Notes under the pieces: generated by a model | Told to the model about the DNA's origin: nothing | The model's input: the letters and a program-made list of their open reading frames with translations, nothing else | The model's database searches: none | Position numbers and translations under genes: made by a program | Assembly: GCA_963973455.1 (NCBI GenBank) | Contig: CAXAZF010000005.1 | Location: 1-64,000 of the forward strand | Length of the DNA stretch: 64,000 bases | Reading direction: 5' to 3' | Origin: Marixanthomonas sp002364245 | GTDB lineage: Bacteria > Bacteroidota > Bacteroidia > Flavobacteriales > Flavobacteriaceae | In this document: in pieces, positions 41,923-50,155 of the stretch | Position numbering within the stretch: position 1 is the first letter of the stretch | Layout of the letters: the number at the start of each line of letters is the position of its first letter

Positions 41923-42644
41923 AACAACCCGCAATAAAATCGTTTGGTGAAAAAGCTGTGTTGATTGAATGGGAGCCTTCCATTAATGATAACATGCTTA
42001 CTATGGTTTTGCAGGTAAAGCAGCTTGTTTTAAAGACATTTGCAAGAGAAGTTATTGAAACGGTCCCTACGTATAGTTCTTTGGCAATATTTATTAAAAA
42101 GGGAGTAAAACAAGACGATTTTATAAAACAGTTAACCCAAAAGTTAAAAAACATACCCAAAACAAAACCAGCAATTTTACGAGTGTTGCACATTCCAGTT
42201 TGCTACGATCCAAAATTTGCATTGGATATTGAAGAAGTGGCGCAAACAAATAACATAACTGTTCCAAAAGTTATTGAACTGCACACAACACCACAGTACA
42301 AAGTATATTTTTTAGGCTTTCTACCTGGGTTTCCATATTTGGGGGGCTTAGACAAACGCTTGCAGACTCCAAGAAAAAAAACACCAAGGGAAAAAATAGA
42401 AGCTGGATCGGTTGCTATTGGAGGTTCACAAACTGGGGTTTACACAACGTCATCCCCAGGGGGTTGGAACATTATAGGTAAAAGTCCGCTAAACTTTTTT
42501 TCTATAGAAAAAAAACCACCTGCATTATTAAAAGCTGGTGATTTTATAAAATTCATCCCTATTTCAAAAGATGAATACCGTAAAATTGAAGTGGAAGTCA
42601 TTGTAGATATCTATAAGTTTGGAGAGGAGGCAGCAAATGGTTGA
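41919..42644 (+). CDS. pxpB: 5-oxoprolinase subunit B (KipI-like)
   Basis: 241 residues. N-terminal half with FGEKAVLIEWE and the C-terminal cyclophilin-like half with FLGFLPGFPYLGGLD and SVAIGGSQTGVYTTSSPGGWNIIG, the typical pair of motifs in PxpB/KipI/allophanate hydrolase subunit 1. Forms a heteromer with PxpC that phosphorylates or activates 5-oxoproline. Overlaps pxpA by 4 bp and pxpC by 8 bp. Confidence 0.95.
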   Translation: MKQPAIKSFGEKAVLIEWEPSINDNMLTMVLQVKQLVLKTFAREVIETVPTYSSLAIFIKKGVKQDDFIKQLTQKLKNIPKTKPAILRVLHIPVCYDPKFALDIEEVAQTNNITVPKVIELHTTPQYKVYFLGFLPGFPYLGGLDKRLQTPRKKTPREKIEAGSVAIGGSQTGVYTTSSPGGWNIIGKSPLNFFSIEKKPPALLKAGDFIKFIPISKDEYRKIEVEVIVDIYKFGEEAANG

Positions 42645-43497
42645 AGTTATAAAACCAGGTCTTTTTACAACCATACAAGATAAAGGAAGAACAGGCTACC
42701 GCAGGGTGGGCGTGCCCGTAAGCGGGGCGATGGATGCTATTTCGGCGGCTATGGCCAATAAATTATTGGACAATTCAACCCAAGCAGCAATTATGGAGTT
42801 TACAATGATGGGCCCTAGACTTTTGTTTAAAAAGCCTACTGTTATTGCTATTTCTGGAGCGGGTTTTCACGCTAAAATCAATAATGTGCCCATAGAGCTG
42901 GATAAAGCCACAGAGGTTTCTGAAAACGACATATTAAAAATTGACCATCCCGATTTTGGGAATTATGGCTATTTGGCAGTTTTAGGGGGCTTTGATACCC
43001 AAGAGGTTTTGGAAAGTCGAAGTTACTATAACAACATTACTGAAAAACAACAACTCGTAAAAGGGCAAGTTCTTAACTTTTCAAATGTTTCTTCAGAAGT
43101 CTTTAAAAGAAACGCTTCGTTCTCAATTGATTCGACCCATTTTTCTGATGATACTATAGAAGTTTTTCCAGGCCCTGAATTTAATCTGCTTCCTAAAAAA
43201 AATCAACAAAAAATTGTAGCATCTACCTTAAAAGTACGCACACAGAGTAATAGAATGGCATATGTAATGGAGGGTATGGAAGCTTTTTCGGCAAAAGAAA
43301 TTATTACCGCACCCGTACAACCTGGAACGGTGCAACTTACACCTTCGGGTAAATGTGTAGTGTTAATGCGGGATGCTCAGACCACCGGGGGGTATGCAAG
43401 AATATTACAGTTAACCGAACAAGCTATTTGTAAGCTAGCCCAAAAACGGGCAGGAGATACGGTACAGATACGATTAAAAAGCTATAATGATAATTGA
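42637..43497 (+). CDS. pxpC: 5-oxoprolinase subunit C (KipA-like, biotin-dependent carboxyltransferase fold)
   Basis: 286 residues from the ATG at 42637, which lies just after AGGAGG (a rare clear Shine-Dalgarno here); the frame also opens at a TTG at 42619 but the family N-terminus VEVIKPGLFTTIQDKGRTGY starts at the ATG. RRVGVPVSGAMDAISAAMAN, VIAISGAGF and QPGTVQLTPSGKCVVLMRDAQTTGGY are the PxpC hallmarks. It is the last gene of the operon; the 3' end overlaps the convergent phospholipase gene by 16 bp, and no terminator hairpin is visible. Confidence 0.94.
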   Translation: MVEVIKPGLFTTIQDKGRTGYRRVGVPVSGAMDAISAAMANKLLDNSTQAAIMEFTMMGPRLLFKKPTVIAISGAGFHAKINNVPIELDKATEVSENDILKIDHPDFGNYGYLAVLGGFDTQEVLESRSYYNNITEKQQLVKGQVLNFSNVSSEVFKRNASFSIDSTHFSDDTIEVFPGPEFNLLPKKNQQKIVASTLKVRTQSNRMAYVMEGMEAFSAKEIITAPVQPGTVQLTPSGKCVVLMRDAQTTGGYARILQLTEQAICKLAQKRAGDTVQIRLKSYNDN

Positions 43498-46091
43498 GGT
43501 GCTTTGTTCTCTTCTACTTTTTTGGTGTTGATGATACTTTCTATTTCCTTAAACTGCTCGGTAAGTAATGGGTGTTTTAGTATTGCTTTTACATAATTAA
43601 TACTGCTTTTACTTAAATGAGGGGATAAGGTTGGCTCGTAAAACTCCCATGGTTCAAAAAAAGTTTTGTTTGGTTTTTCAGTTAGGGATAGGATGAGGTT
43701 GTTCTCTTTGGTAAGAAATGCTTTAAAATTCTCCTCTATTTTTCCTGAAAGGATGGTTCCTTTAAAATGATTTTCAATATCAGCAAAAGTGATTTTGTGT
43801 GGCATCATAATCTTGAAGTACCTAATATCTCCATCGCTTGTTTTTTCTAGACTCGTTACGTAATCGCTTAAATACCCTGGAATTTTATCTAAGTTAAGGC
43901 CTGTTTCCAAATCGGCAACAATATTATCCGTTTCATTTTCATTGATGGCAATATGCTCAATACTATATTGTTTTTTGAACTTTTTAATTAAATGATCTAC
44001 ATATAAGCCTTTACTGTTTATAATTTCTATGTAGGCAATCTGCTTATCGCCCAATACTTTTTTGTCTCTAGCAAGGTAATTATGAACATCTAAGCACCCT
44101 AGCAAGCCACTATTGTCTATAGCTCCGGCATCTATAAAGTGACCGTATCCAGGAATTTTAGCTGCAGGACTAAATACCGGAAACCGATTTGTTGTTGATA
44201 CAGCTTGAAAATAAGGGATCGTTTCATTGTTGGTTAGATCGGCTAAGTTTACTGCAAAAGGAAAAATTTCGTCAAAATTATTTTGCTTAACAGACCAAAG
44301 GATCCCGCGACTACCTTGTGTTCCGGCGGTATTCATAATCAATGAAGGGAAATAGCCTTTTTTAGTAAAAGCTTCTTTCCAATAGTCACGAAAAGAAACT
44401 TTAGAGAGTTTATTGCTAGCAGTGTCTTGAATTTCATTTTGATATTTTCGCATAGCGTAATAGGGTCGATCCCGAATGCCAATATGCTGGCTAAAAGGCC
44501 AAAATTTTCGATAGGAATCGATCCCGAAGGTAAGCGTAAGGTCGAGCGAAGTATAATTTTGTGCGGCAAGATGGTCTATTTTCTTCTGAATTTCATTAAA
44601 ATCGTGTCCGTTTTCTCTATGCAATCCAGTATATAAAGCTAAGCCCAAAGAACCCCCCGAAGCACCTGAAAGCGCAATGGTTTGGTCTAACAGTTTGCCA
44701 CCTGTATTCTTTTGAAGCATATTGACCACATTGAGCGTCCAGACGTTGGCCTTAAGTCCGCCACCATGAGAGGCGATAAAAAATAGGGTGTTGTCATTTT
44801 TAACTCTTAAACTGTCGATGAAAGTAGCTTCGGTAATTTCAGTTTTTGAATTCTTTACTCTGTCTAGCTGGTGTGTTTTCACCTCTATAGGTGCAAAAAA
44901 AGTGATAATAAAAAGGCCAACTAAAATACCTAAAACAATAAATATAGCTTTATAAATTCGTGTTCCGAAGAGGTTAAGCTTCTTGGTCACAAAAAAGTAT
45001 TTCCCTAAACTCGCTGCAATAAAGTAATAGAAGTAGAAAAAAGCGAGTAAAATTGGTATTCCATTAAGTAAATTCCACCCCTTTATACTCGCAATGGTAG
45101 AAGCGACTATAATGATAACTGCGATTAAAAAATTGAAATTATAAAGAAGTAGATAATTTTCAGAGCGTTCCATAAAGCGCATCCTACCGATTATGAACTT
45201 AAAAAGTTGTAAACTTTTTTTACCATCCATTGCCTTATGGATATGGCTTAGTTTGGTTCGTAACAACCTGAAAAGGACATAATTAAAAATTAATGCATAG
45301 CTTGTTATAAGGAGTAGCACAAAACCACCGGGGCTAAAATTTCCTACCGTTAACGTGAGTATCAATAATAAAAAGCAAATAAAAGCTAATAAAATGTACC
45401 AAACCCCTAGTTTTCTATATAGCTTATTGATTTTAGCTAGACTATCCTGTTTTTTTTCTTCGAAAATAACTTTCTCTTTCTCATCTAGCTTGTTCGTTAG
45501 GTTACTGAACTTTTCTCTATAAAAAATGTACAGAACCAATGGAAGAATAAGCAGTGAGTATAGCACTATTTTAATGGTAGCTATCGGGAAATTTTCAAAA
45601 ATAAGGTTGGGTGTAAAGCTGCTGATTATAAAATGAATCCATACACCGTGAATTAAAATACCAATAAAATATCTTAAGTAATTGGCCCAATTATCTGGTT
45701 TGTAACTAGATTCTGGGTTAGTGGTAAAAATAAAAATGGGAAAATTTTTAAAAGGCCAAAACCGTATAGGGTTGGTTTTGTGCCAATTAGTATAATCTCT
45801 TGAGTCGTTTAAATCGGCTGCGTAATAGGTATAAATAGGGTAGTGGGACAATACCAATGCCAATGCATTGATTATAAAAAAGCAAAGTAACAAAGAAAAC
45901 TTATTGGATTCCATCATATCTACCAACATGGTAAATGCCTGGTCCATTTGTGTCAGCAGCAATAAGATTATTGCAATAACGATTAAACTTAAAAACGAAG
46001 ATTTAAAAAAGTTTTTAAACGATCGAATAAAATGATTGATACCGTTTACAAAACGGACAAACATAGATGGCTTTTGTTTTTCTACGTCCAT
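43482..46091 (-). CDS. Polytopic membrane protein with C-terminal patatin-like phospholipase domain
   Basis: 869 residues. The first 400 contain some eight to nine transmembrane helices. The C-terminal 440 residues are patatin-like: oxyanion GGG (443-445) in SHGGGLKANVW, nucleophile Ser478 in SGASGGSLG, and the Asp of the Ser-Asp dyad at D654 in IDAGAIDNSG (D-A-G in place of the common D-G-G/A). Patatin enzymes are acyl-hydrolases, and as an integral membrane enzyme it could act on the cell's own lipids. A -7-like box on the minus strand (TACCTTTA near 46117) precedes it, so it may be transcribed separately from the tail-tube module upstream. Substrate unknown. Confidence 0.85.
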   Translation of the reverse strand: MDVEKQKPSMFVRFVNGINHFIRSFKNFFKSSFLSLIVIAIILLLLTQMDQAFTMLVDMMESNKFSLLLCFFIINALALVLSHYPIYTYYAADLNDSRDYTNWHKTNPIRFWPFKNFPIFIFTTNPESSYKPDNWANYLRYFIGILIHGVWIHFIISSFTPNLIFENFPIATIKIVLYSLLILPLVLYIFYREKFSNLTNKLDEKEKVIFEEKKQDSLAKINKLYRKLGVWYILLAFICFLLLILTLTVGNFSPGGFVLLLITSYALIFNYVLFRLLRTKLSHIHKAMDGKKSLQLFKFIIGRMRFMERSENYLLLYNFNFLIAVIIIVASTIASIKGWNLLNGIPILLAFFYFYYFIAASLGKYFFVTKKLNLFGTRIYKAIFIVLGILVGLFIITFFAPIEVKTHQLDRVKNSKTEITEATFIDSLRVKNDNTLFFIASHGGGLKANVWTLNVVNMLQKNTGGKLLDQTIALSGASGGSLGLALYTGLHRENGHDFNEIQKKIDHLAAQNYTSLDLTLTFGIDSYRKFWPFSQHIGIRDRPYYAMRKYQNEIQDTASNKLSKVSFRDYWKEAFTKKGYFPSLIMNTAGTQGSRGILWSVKQNNFDEIFPFAVNLADLTNNETIPYFQAVSTTNRFPVFSPAAKIPGYGHFIDAGAIDNSGLLGCLDVHNYLARDKKVLGDKQIAYIEIINSKGLYVDHLIKKFKKQYSIEHIAINENETDNIVADLETGLNLDKIPGYLSDYVTSLEKTSDGDIRYFKIMMPHKITFADIENHFKGTILSGKIEENFKAFLTKENNLILSLTEKPNKTFFEPWEFYEPTLSPHLSKSSINYVKAILKHPLLTEQFKEIESIINTKKVEENKAPQLSL

Positions 46092-46205
46092 AAAAAAATA
46101 TTTATTGACTATTTAAAGGTATACAATAATTCCCTTTCAAAAACGACAAGTAAATTTTTACATAAATAAATGTTTTGATTTTGACTTTTGAAGAGGGGAG
46201 AAGGC

Positions 46206-46733
46206 CTAATTTTTAGAAGCCATTTTTTCAACTAAAACAATACCAAAATTAAGCACTTCCAGCACCTTTTTTTTAGGGTGACTTTCTGAAATATTTTTGA
46301 TTAACTTTTGAAATTCAATTTCAAAATTTTCTTGTTTTTCATAGGTAAAAAGAAGATTCCAAAAAATAATTTTGTATTTTGGTATAGATAGAACCTTAGG
46401 TACTTTAATAATATGTATTAAATCGGTTTTAGATGTGTCTAAAAATTTAATAAAAATATACTTAATTAACTTGTTGTCAGTACTTTTTATTAACTTATCT
46501 AAAGTTTTAGTATCAGTTAATATTTCTTTTAATTTTTGAGTAAATTTATCTGAATTCAGTAAGTATTTTACCTGTTTTTGATCATAAATTGACGAATTTC
46601 GAAATATTTTGAAGTCGATTTTATCTTGTAAAAAGCTGAGAAAAAACGTTTCATCTTCTTCTCTTCTTTCTGATAATTCTACAGTACTCTGCAGTTGGTT
46701 TTTTGTAATAATATTTGTGTTTAAATCTTCCAT
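46206..46733 (-). CDS. Helical protein of unknown function in the tail-tube module
   Basis: 175 residues from the ATG at 46733 (a TTG three codons earlier is less likely). It is lysine- and isoleucine-rich, apparently all-helical (e.g. KFTQKLKEILTDTKTLDKLI) with no signal peptide, membrane helix or known motif. It begins 16 bp after the stop of the tail-tube gene. Very loosely it recalls helical pieces of contractile-injection tape-measure proteins, but that is weak. Its only firm property is its context. Confidence 0.65.
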   Translation of the reverse strand: MEDLNTNIITKNQLQSTVELSERREEDETFFLSFLQDKIDFKIFRNSSIYDQKQVKYLLNSDKFTQKLKEILTDTKTLDKLIKSTDNKLIKYIFIKFLDTSKTDLIHIIKVPKVLSIPKYKIIFWNLLFTYEKQENFEIEFQKLIKNISESHPKKKVLEVLNFGIVLVEKMASKN

Positions 46734-46748
46734 TTTTAGCAATTTATT

Positions 46749-47192
46749 TTACACGAGTTTAAAATAATTATAAGCTAATTCCATTGTGTCGATAGCTATA
46801 TTATTTCCTTCTGTTTTTTGTTTTTTTAACGTCCATGTTATGGGGTATGCATGTATAATGTTCCATGCTAAAACTGGTTCTTTTTTTCCGTTTTCAAGTT
46901 TGATTTTTATATCAGTTGGATAAAATTGATATTGATTAATTGCATTTTTACACCAATTAATTACTTTGTAGTTTTCTAAAATCCCTTCTTTTAGGATTAG
47001 ATTTGGAAACTGTGTTCGTGACGGAAAAGAGTGTTTAAATTCAAGATCTGGGTTTTCAAGTAGTTTTTCGGTGTCTATATTAACCGTAAGTCCAGAAACC
47101 GATTTAAATTGTGCGCTAATTTTTTCACTTTCATCGCTTCCGAAGAAATCTACTTTGAGGGTAAATTTGTTCACTGCAGTTGTGTCGTCCAT
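46749..47192 (-). CDS. Phage tail tube / contractile injection system tube protein (T4 gp19, Afp1-like)
   Basis: 147 residues, full length for this family. The pattern is the tube fold of phage T4 gp19 and eCIS Afp1/Pvc1: an opening strand KFTLKVDFFG, the signature SVSGLTVNIDTE (VSGL at 32-35), NLILKEG, an INWCKNAIN helix, IKIKLENG, LAWNIIHAYPITW (the WN-x-x-x-A-P motif) and the closing IAIDTMELAYNYF. Such proteins polymerise into the inner tube of contractile tails. Here no sheath, spike, baseplate, tape measure or ATPase gene is near, so the tube is an orphan. It overlaps the upstream gene by 22 bp. Confidence 0.85.
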   Translation of the reverse strand: MDDTTAVNKFTLKVDFFGSDESEKISAQFKSVSGLTVNIDTEKLLENPDLEFKHSFPSRTQFPNLILKEGILENYKVINWCKNAINQYQFYPTDIKIKLENGKKEPVLAWNIIHAYPITWTLKKQKTEGNNIAIDTMELAYNYFKLV

Positions 47193-48094
47193 CGTTTGTG
47201 AGGTTTTTCAAAGTGAGGAGATTCGTTAATGAAAATTTCGGATATGGTACGGATTATATTCCCAAGGGTATCTTTTTCAACTATTAACCTAGTAGGCTCT
47301 GCTGCTGGTTGCTTTTTACTATTGAATATATATTCTACCGTTCCATTTTTAACCAAGGGCAACTGTTTTGGCTCGGTTGAGTGCAGCAAATTATTGTTTA
47401 ATGCATTCTTATAATGCCAAATGGTTTTACGGTTGGTAAACTGGATTTTAAAAGTTTTTGGCTCTATTGTTGGCTTATTATCTTTGCTAAGCAGGTTTCG
47501 ATTATTAGCATCGTAACTTGTAACGTCATCTCCCATTATGTTTAAGGAAATAACACCAAACAGGCTCTCTTTTTCTTTTTCTGACAACGTTTTGTTTATG
47601 CCTTCCCAAGTAGTTTCAGTTATTTTAAAATTAGAAACTGCGTGTGTAGTCTTTTCTAAATCTATATAACTGAAATTGTTATTTTCTGAAGCAGGCTTTT
47701 TATTTGAAAAATAGAAAGGAATTTTAGGAATGACATTTACCGTTGAGTAGTTTTCAAATAAAAAATCATTAACGTACAGTAAAAAGGTAAGGTTGAAATC
47801 CTTCGGAATAAATACTTTTGGTGTATAATCTTGTGATCCTTCTACAATTTCTTCGGCCTGAACCAGTAACTTAAAACCAGTTTCGGTTGGTTTAAATATT
47901 ATCTTGTGGTTGTTTAAATACTGGTAGGTTTCTTCAGTAGGAATAAGATCTATAAATTCCCGTACGTCATATTTTGACAGTTGTTTTTCTTTTAAGCTTT
48001 CAGAACTATCAAAAGGCATTAACCCATCATTTAAAAAGTATTCGTGATAAATATTAACAATGCAAAGAGGTTTGTATGTAATTGAAAAGCTCAA
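47171..48094 (-). CDS. Unnamed conserved protein associated with tail-tube genes
   Basis: 307 residues, no signal peptide or membrane helices. TTG start (MSFSITYKPLCIVN); the next ATG would remove the conserved N-terminal region. The layout is Y-K-P-L-x-x-V-N-h-x-H-x-Y-F, then FKPTETGFKLLVQ, NLTFLLYVNDFLFENYS, YFSNKK and a C-terminal TNRKTIWHY segment. From memory this resembles an uncharacterised family found beside phage-tail-like tube and sheath genes in other bacteria. It heads the module and overlaps the tube gene by 22 bp, which argues that the two act together. Family call is by recollection only. Confidence 0.6.
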   Translation of the reverse strand: MSFSITYKPLCIVNIYHEYFLNDGLMPFDSSESLKEKQLSKYDVREFIDLIPTEETYQYLNNHKIIFKPTETGFKLLVQAEEIVEGSQDYTPKVFIPKDFNLTFLLYVNDFLFENYSTVNVIPKIPFYFSNKKPASENNNFSYIDLEKTTHAVSNFKITETTWEGINKTLSEKEKESLFGVISLNIMGDDVTSYDANNRNLLSKDNKPTIEPKTFKIQFTNRKTIWHYKNALNNNLLHSTEPKQLPLVKNGTVEYIFNSKKQPAAEPTRLIVEKDTLGNIIRTISEIFINESPHFEKPHKRWTTQLQ

Positions 48095-48211
48095 GGTGTA
48101 TTGAATTGGTACAATACAAATGTAAAATGCAGTTATCTAATTTTCAGTAGGTAAATAGCTTAAATAATATAAGGTTTTTCTGTAAAAAAATCAGGAGGAT
48201 TCCTTAACAAC

Positions 48212-48252
48212 AAACAGGAAAAACCCTTTTTTTAAAAGTATTTTTCCTGTTT
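48212..48252. repeat. Inverted repeat in the divergent region
   Basis: AAACAGGAAAAA (48212-48223) and TTTTTCCTGTTT (48241-48252) are perfect arms round a 17-base, T-rich loop. It has terminator-like looks but lies upstream of both divergent operons (tail-tube module and signalling cassette 2). Confidence 0.6.
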
Positions 48253-48284
48253 TTGAATATTAAGAGCAAAAAGAAAGTGGGAAA

Positions 48285-48317
48285 TTTTATACATTGCTAC
48301 ATTAACTAACCAAAATT
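48285..48317 (+). promoter_or_regulatory. Conserved leader elements of signalling cassette 2
   Basis: TTTTATAC (48285-48292) and ACTAACCAAAATT (48305-48317), the same two strings that precede cassette 1, ending 6 bp before ATGAGC. The spacing between them is 9 bp longer than in cassette 1. Confidence 0.5.
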
Positions 48318-48323
48318 ATAAAG

Positions 48324-48680
48324 ATGAGCAAACCAGCAAAATGTATAAGCGTTGACCAAGCAAGGCAACTGCAGGATAATTGGGTAAGCACTAGGGCAAT
48401 AGAAATAGAACGAGCACAAGGAAGTGTTGATACCCGCGAGTTTTTTTATACCCTTGATGAATTACAAGAGTATTTAGACTACGTTAAAGACTCATCTAGT
48501 AAACAAGGAATTGACAATCCTGGGATTAGAATCTATTTCGCAGCTCATGATACTAGATCAGACGATAAAGCAACAATTTTTTTAGCCCCTACAGATGGCG
48601 ATACCATAAACTCAAATAATAACTATGATATAGAAGCCTTAAACTCTAGTGGGGGAGGATGGCCACCAAAAAGTTACTAA
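48324..48680 (+). CDS. Small soluble protein of an unnamed family, cassette 2
   Basis: 118 residues, no signal peptide. Homologue of the 125-residue protein at 29155: ISVDQARQ at the start, W-V-S-T-R, FFYTLDELQEYLDYV, GIRIYFAAHDTRSDDKATIF and a Gly/Pro tail SSGGGWPPKSY line up with the corresponding parts of the other copy. No domain recognised. First gene of cassette 2, 15 bp ahead of a 7-TM gene. Keeping a homologous small gene in the first position of both cassettes implies a shared function with the kinase system. Confidence 0.75.
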   Translation: MSKPAKCISVDQARQLQDNWVSTRAIEIERAQGSVDTREFFYTLDELQEYLDYVKDSSSKQGIDNPGIRIYFAAHDTRSDDKATIFLAPTDGDTINSNNNYDIEALNSSGGGWPPKSY

Positions 48681-48695
48681 ACATTATTTTTTGTT

Positions 48696-49406
48696 TTGAA
48701 AGAATATTTATTTCAAATGTTACCCATGTTGCTTGTAGAGGCTTTGGCGGCTGTTGCGGGGCTAATTTTAATTAGAAACCAGAAAACAGATAAAGCAACT
48801 AAGTACTTTGTCTATTTTCTATGTTTTACGGTTTTGCTCGAAATTACGGGTAATTATGCCCCGGTAGCCTATTATTCGGGTTATAAACTATTCTCTTTTG
48901 TAGAAGGTACTGTTTTTGAAAATAATTATTGGTTGTACAATATTAATTCAATAATAAGCTACGCAATTTATATAAGTTATTTTAAGTGGCATATAGATAA
49001 CCTCGGCTTACGTAAATTCCTAAACGTAATATTGGTGTTTTTTATATTGGCTAGTACAATTAATTTACTGTTTTCAGACGTATATTTCGTTGCATTTTCA
49101 GCCTTTACAAACGTTGTAGGTACCGTGTTAGTGTTACTGGCCATAAGTTTATATTATTATGAATTGTTAAACAGCGATGCCATTTTAAAGTTTGACAAGT
49201 CAATTCCATTTTATATTTCTTTAGGAGCCATTTTGTTACATTTGGTGTTAACCCCAATATTTATTTACAGCCGATATTTCAGTTTAAGTGAAAGTCCAGA
49301 ATTTGTAGAATTGTACAAAACCATACTCCTTTTTACAATCCTATTGGTATATTTACTTTATACTATCGGATTTTTTATATGTCTAAAGAAGAAAGGCTTC
49401 TCATAA
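48696..49406 (+). CDS. 7-TM membrane protein, cassette 2
   Basis: 236 residues with about seven hydrophobic helices (near 8-27, 35-52, 80-98, 106-125, 130-152, 168-188, 203-230) and a basic C-terminus (LKKKGFS). TTG start; an ATG lies seven codons in, but the TTG form lines up better with the N-termini of the cassette 1 membrane proteins. Similarity to those is in layout, length and helix pattern more than in identity. Overlaps the kinase gene by 28 bp. Confidence 0.75.
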   Translation: MKEYLFQMLPMLLVEALAAVAGLILIRNQKTDKATKYFVYFLCFTVLLEITGNYAPVAYYSGYKLFSFVEGTVFENNYWLYNINSIISYAIYISYFKWHIDNLGLRKFLNVILVFFILASTINLLFSDVYFVAFSAFTNVVGTVLVLLAISLYYYELLNSDAILKFDKSIPFYISLGAILLHLVLTPIFIYSRYFSLSESPEFVELYKTILLFTILLVYLLYTIGFFICLKKKGFS

Positions 49407-50155
49407 TATACTTTATAGCAATATTGGTGCTTACCGTTGTTGTATTAATAGTATTCTTTATCGCATTTCAACGTCGAAAAAACAAATTGCTGCTACGCCA
49501 AGCCGAGCAAAAGCGGCAATTTGAGAATGAAATTTCAAAATCTAGAATTGAGATACAAGAACAGACCCTTAAAAACATTGCGTGGGAATTGCACGATAAC
49601 ATTGGCCAATTACTTTCTGTGGCAAATATCCAATTGAATATGATACTGCCAACACTTCCTAAAGAATATCATCATCAATTACTAGAAACCAAATCTGTTG
49701 TACAAGAAACCGTTACCGAAGTACGAAACCTTTCAAAAACCCTAAATAATGATGTTGTATATAAAAATGGATTAGTTGAATCCTTAAAAGTTGAATTAGA
49801 GCGATTTAATCGCCTCGACTTTTTAAATGCAACTTTAGAGATAACTGGTAAAATAAAAGAAATAGATAGAACCAACGAAATTATAATTTTTCGAATCCTT
49901 CAAGAGTTTTCTACTAACGTATTAAAACATGCCAGAGCAACAGAATTATTTGTACATTTAAATTATACTGACACCTTTCTCCAGATTGAAGCAAAAGATA
50001 ACGGTATTGGCTTCGACATATCAGAGCAAAAAGGAAACTCTGGAATGGAAACTATGAAAAGCAGGGCTGAACTGTTAAAAGCTCAATTTTCGATAGATTC
50101 TAAAAAAGAGAAAGGAACAATTTTACGCTTAAATTACCCTTATAAAAATGAATAA
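49379..50155 (+). CDS. Sensor histidine kinase, HisKA_3 type, cassette 2
   Basis: 258 residues. One membrane helix (about 9-30), coiled coil, phospho-acceptor His72 in NIAWELHDNIGQLLS, then HATPase_c with FSTNVLKHA (N-box), DNGIGFDI (G1) and GMETMKSRAE (G2). Same short layout as the cassette 1 kinase, lacking any sensory domain of its own. The start overlaps the 7-TM gene by 28 bp and the end overlaps the regulator by 8 bp. Confidence 0.93.
   Translation: MSKEERLLIIYFIAILVLTVVVLIVFFIAFQRRKNKLLLRQAEQKRQFENEISKSRIEIQEQTLKNIAWELHDNIGQLLSVANIQLNMILPTLPKEYHHQLLETKSVVQETVTEVRNLSKTLNNDVVYKNGLVESLKVELERFNRLDFLNATLEITGKIKEIDRTNEIIIFRILQEFSTNVLKHARATELFVHLNYTDTFLQIEAKDNGIGFDISEQKGNSGMETMKSRAELLKAQFSIDSKKEKGTILRLNYPYKNE

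Noticed and set aside
41176..43497. Urea amidolyase or allophanate hydrolase assignment for pxpB/pxpC
   Set aside because: Although the folds are related, the presence of pxpA (LamB/YcsF) directly upstream and absence of urea-carboxylase genes fit 5-oxoprolinase.
46092..46205. Possible terminator between the 175-aa gene and the phospholipase
   Set aside because: No stem of useful length followed by T residues on the minus strand was found; only a weak -7-like box is visible.
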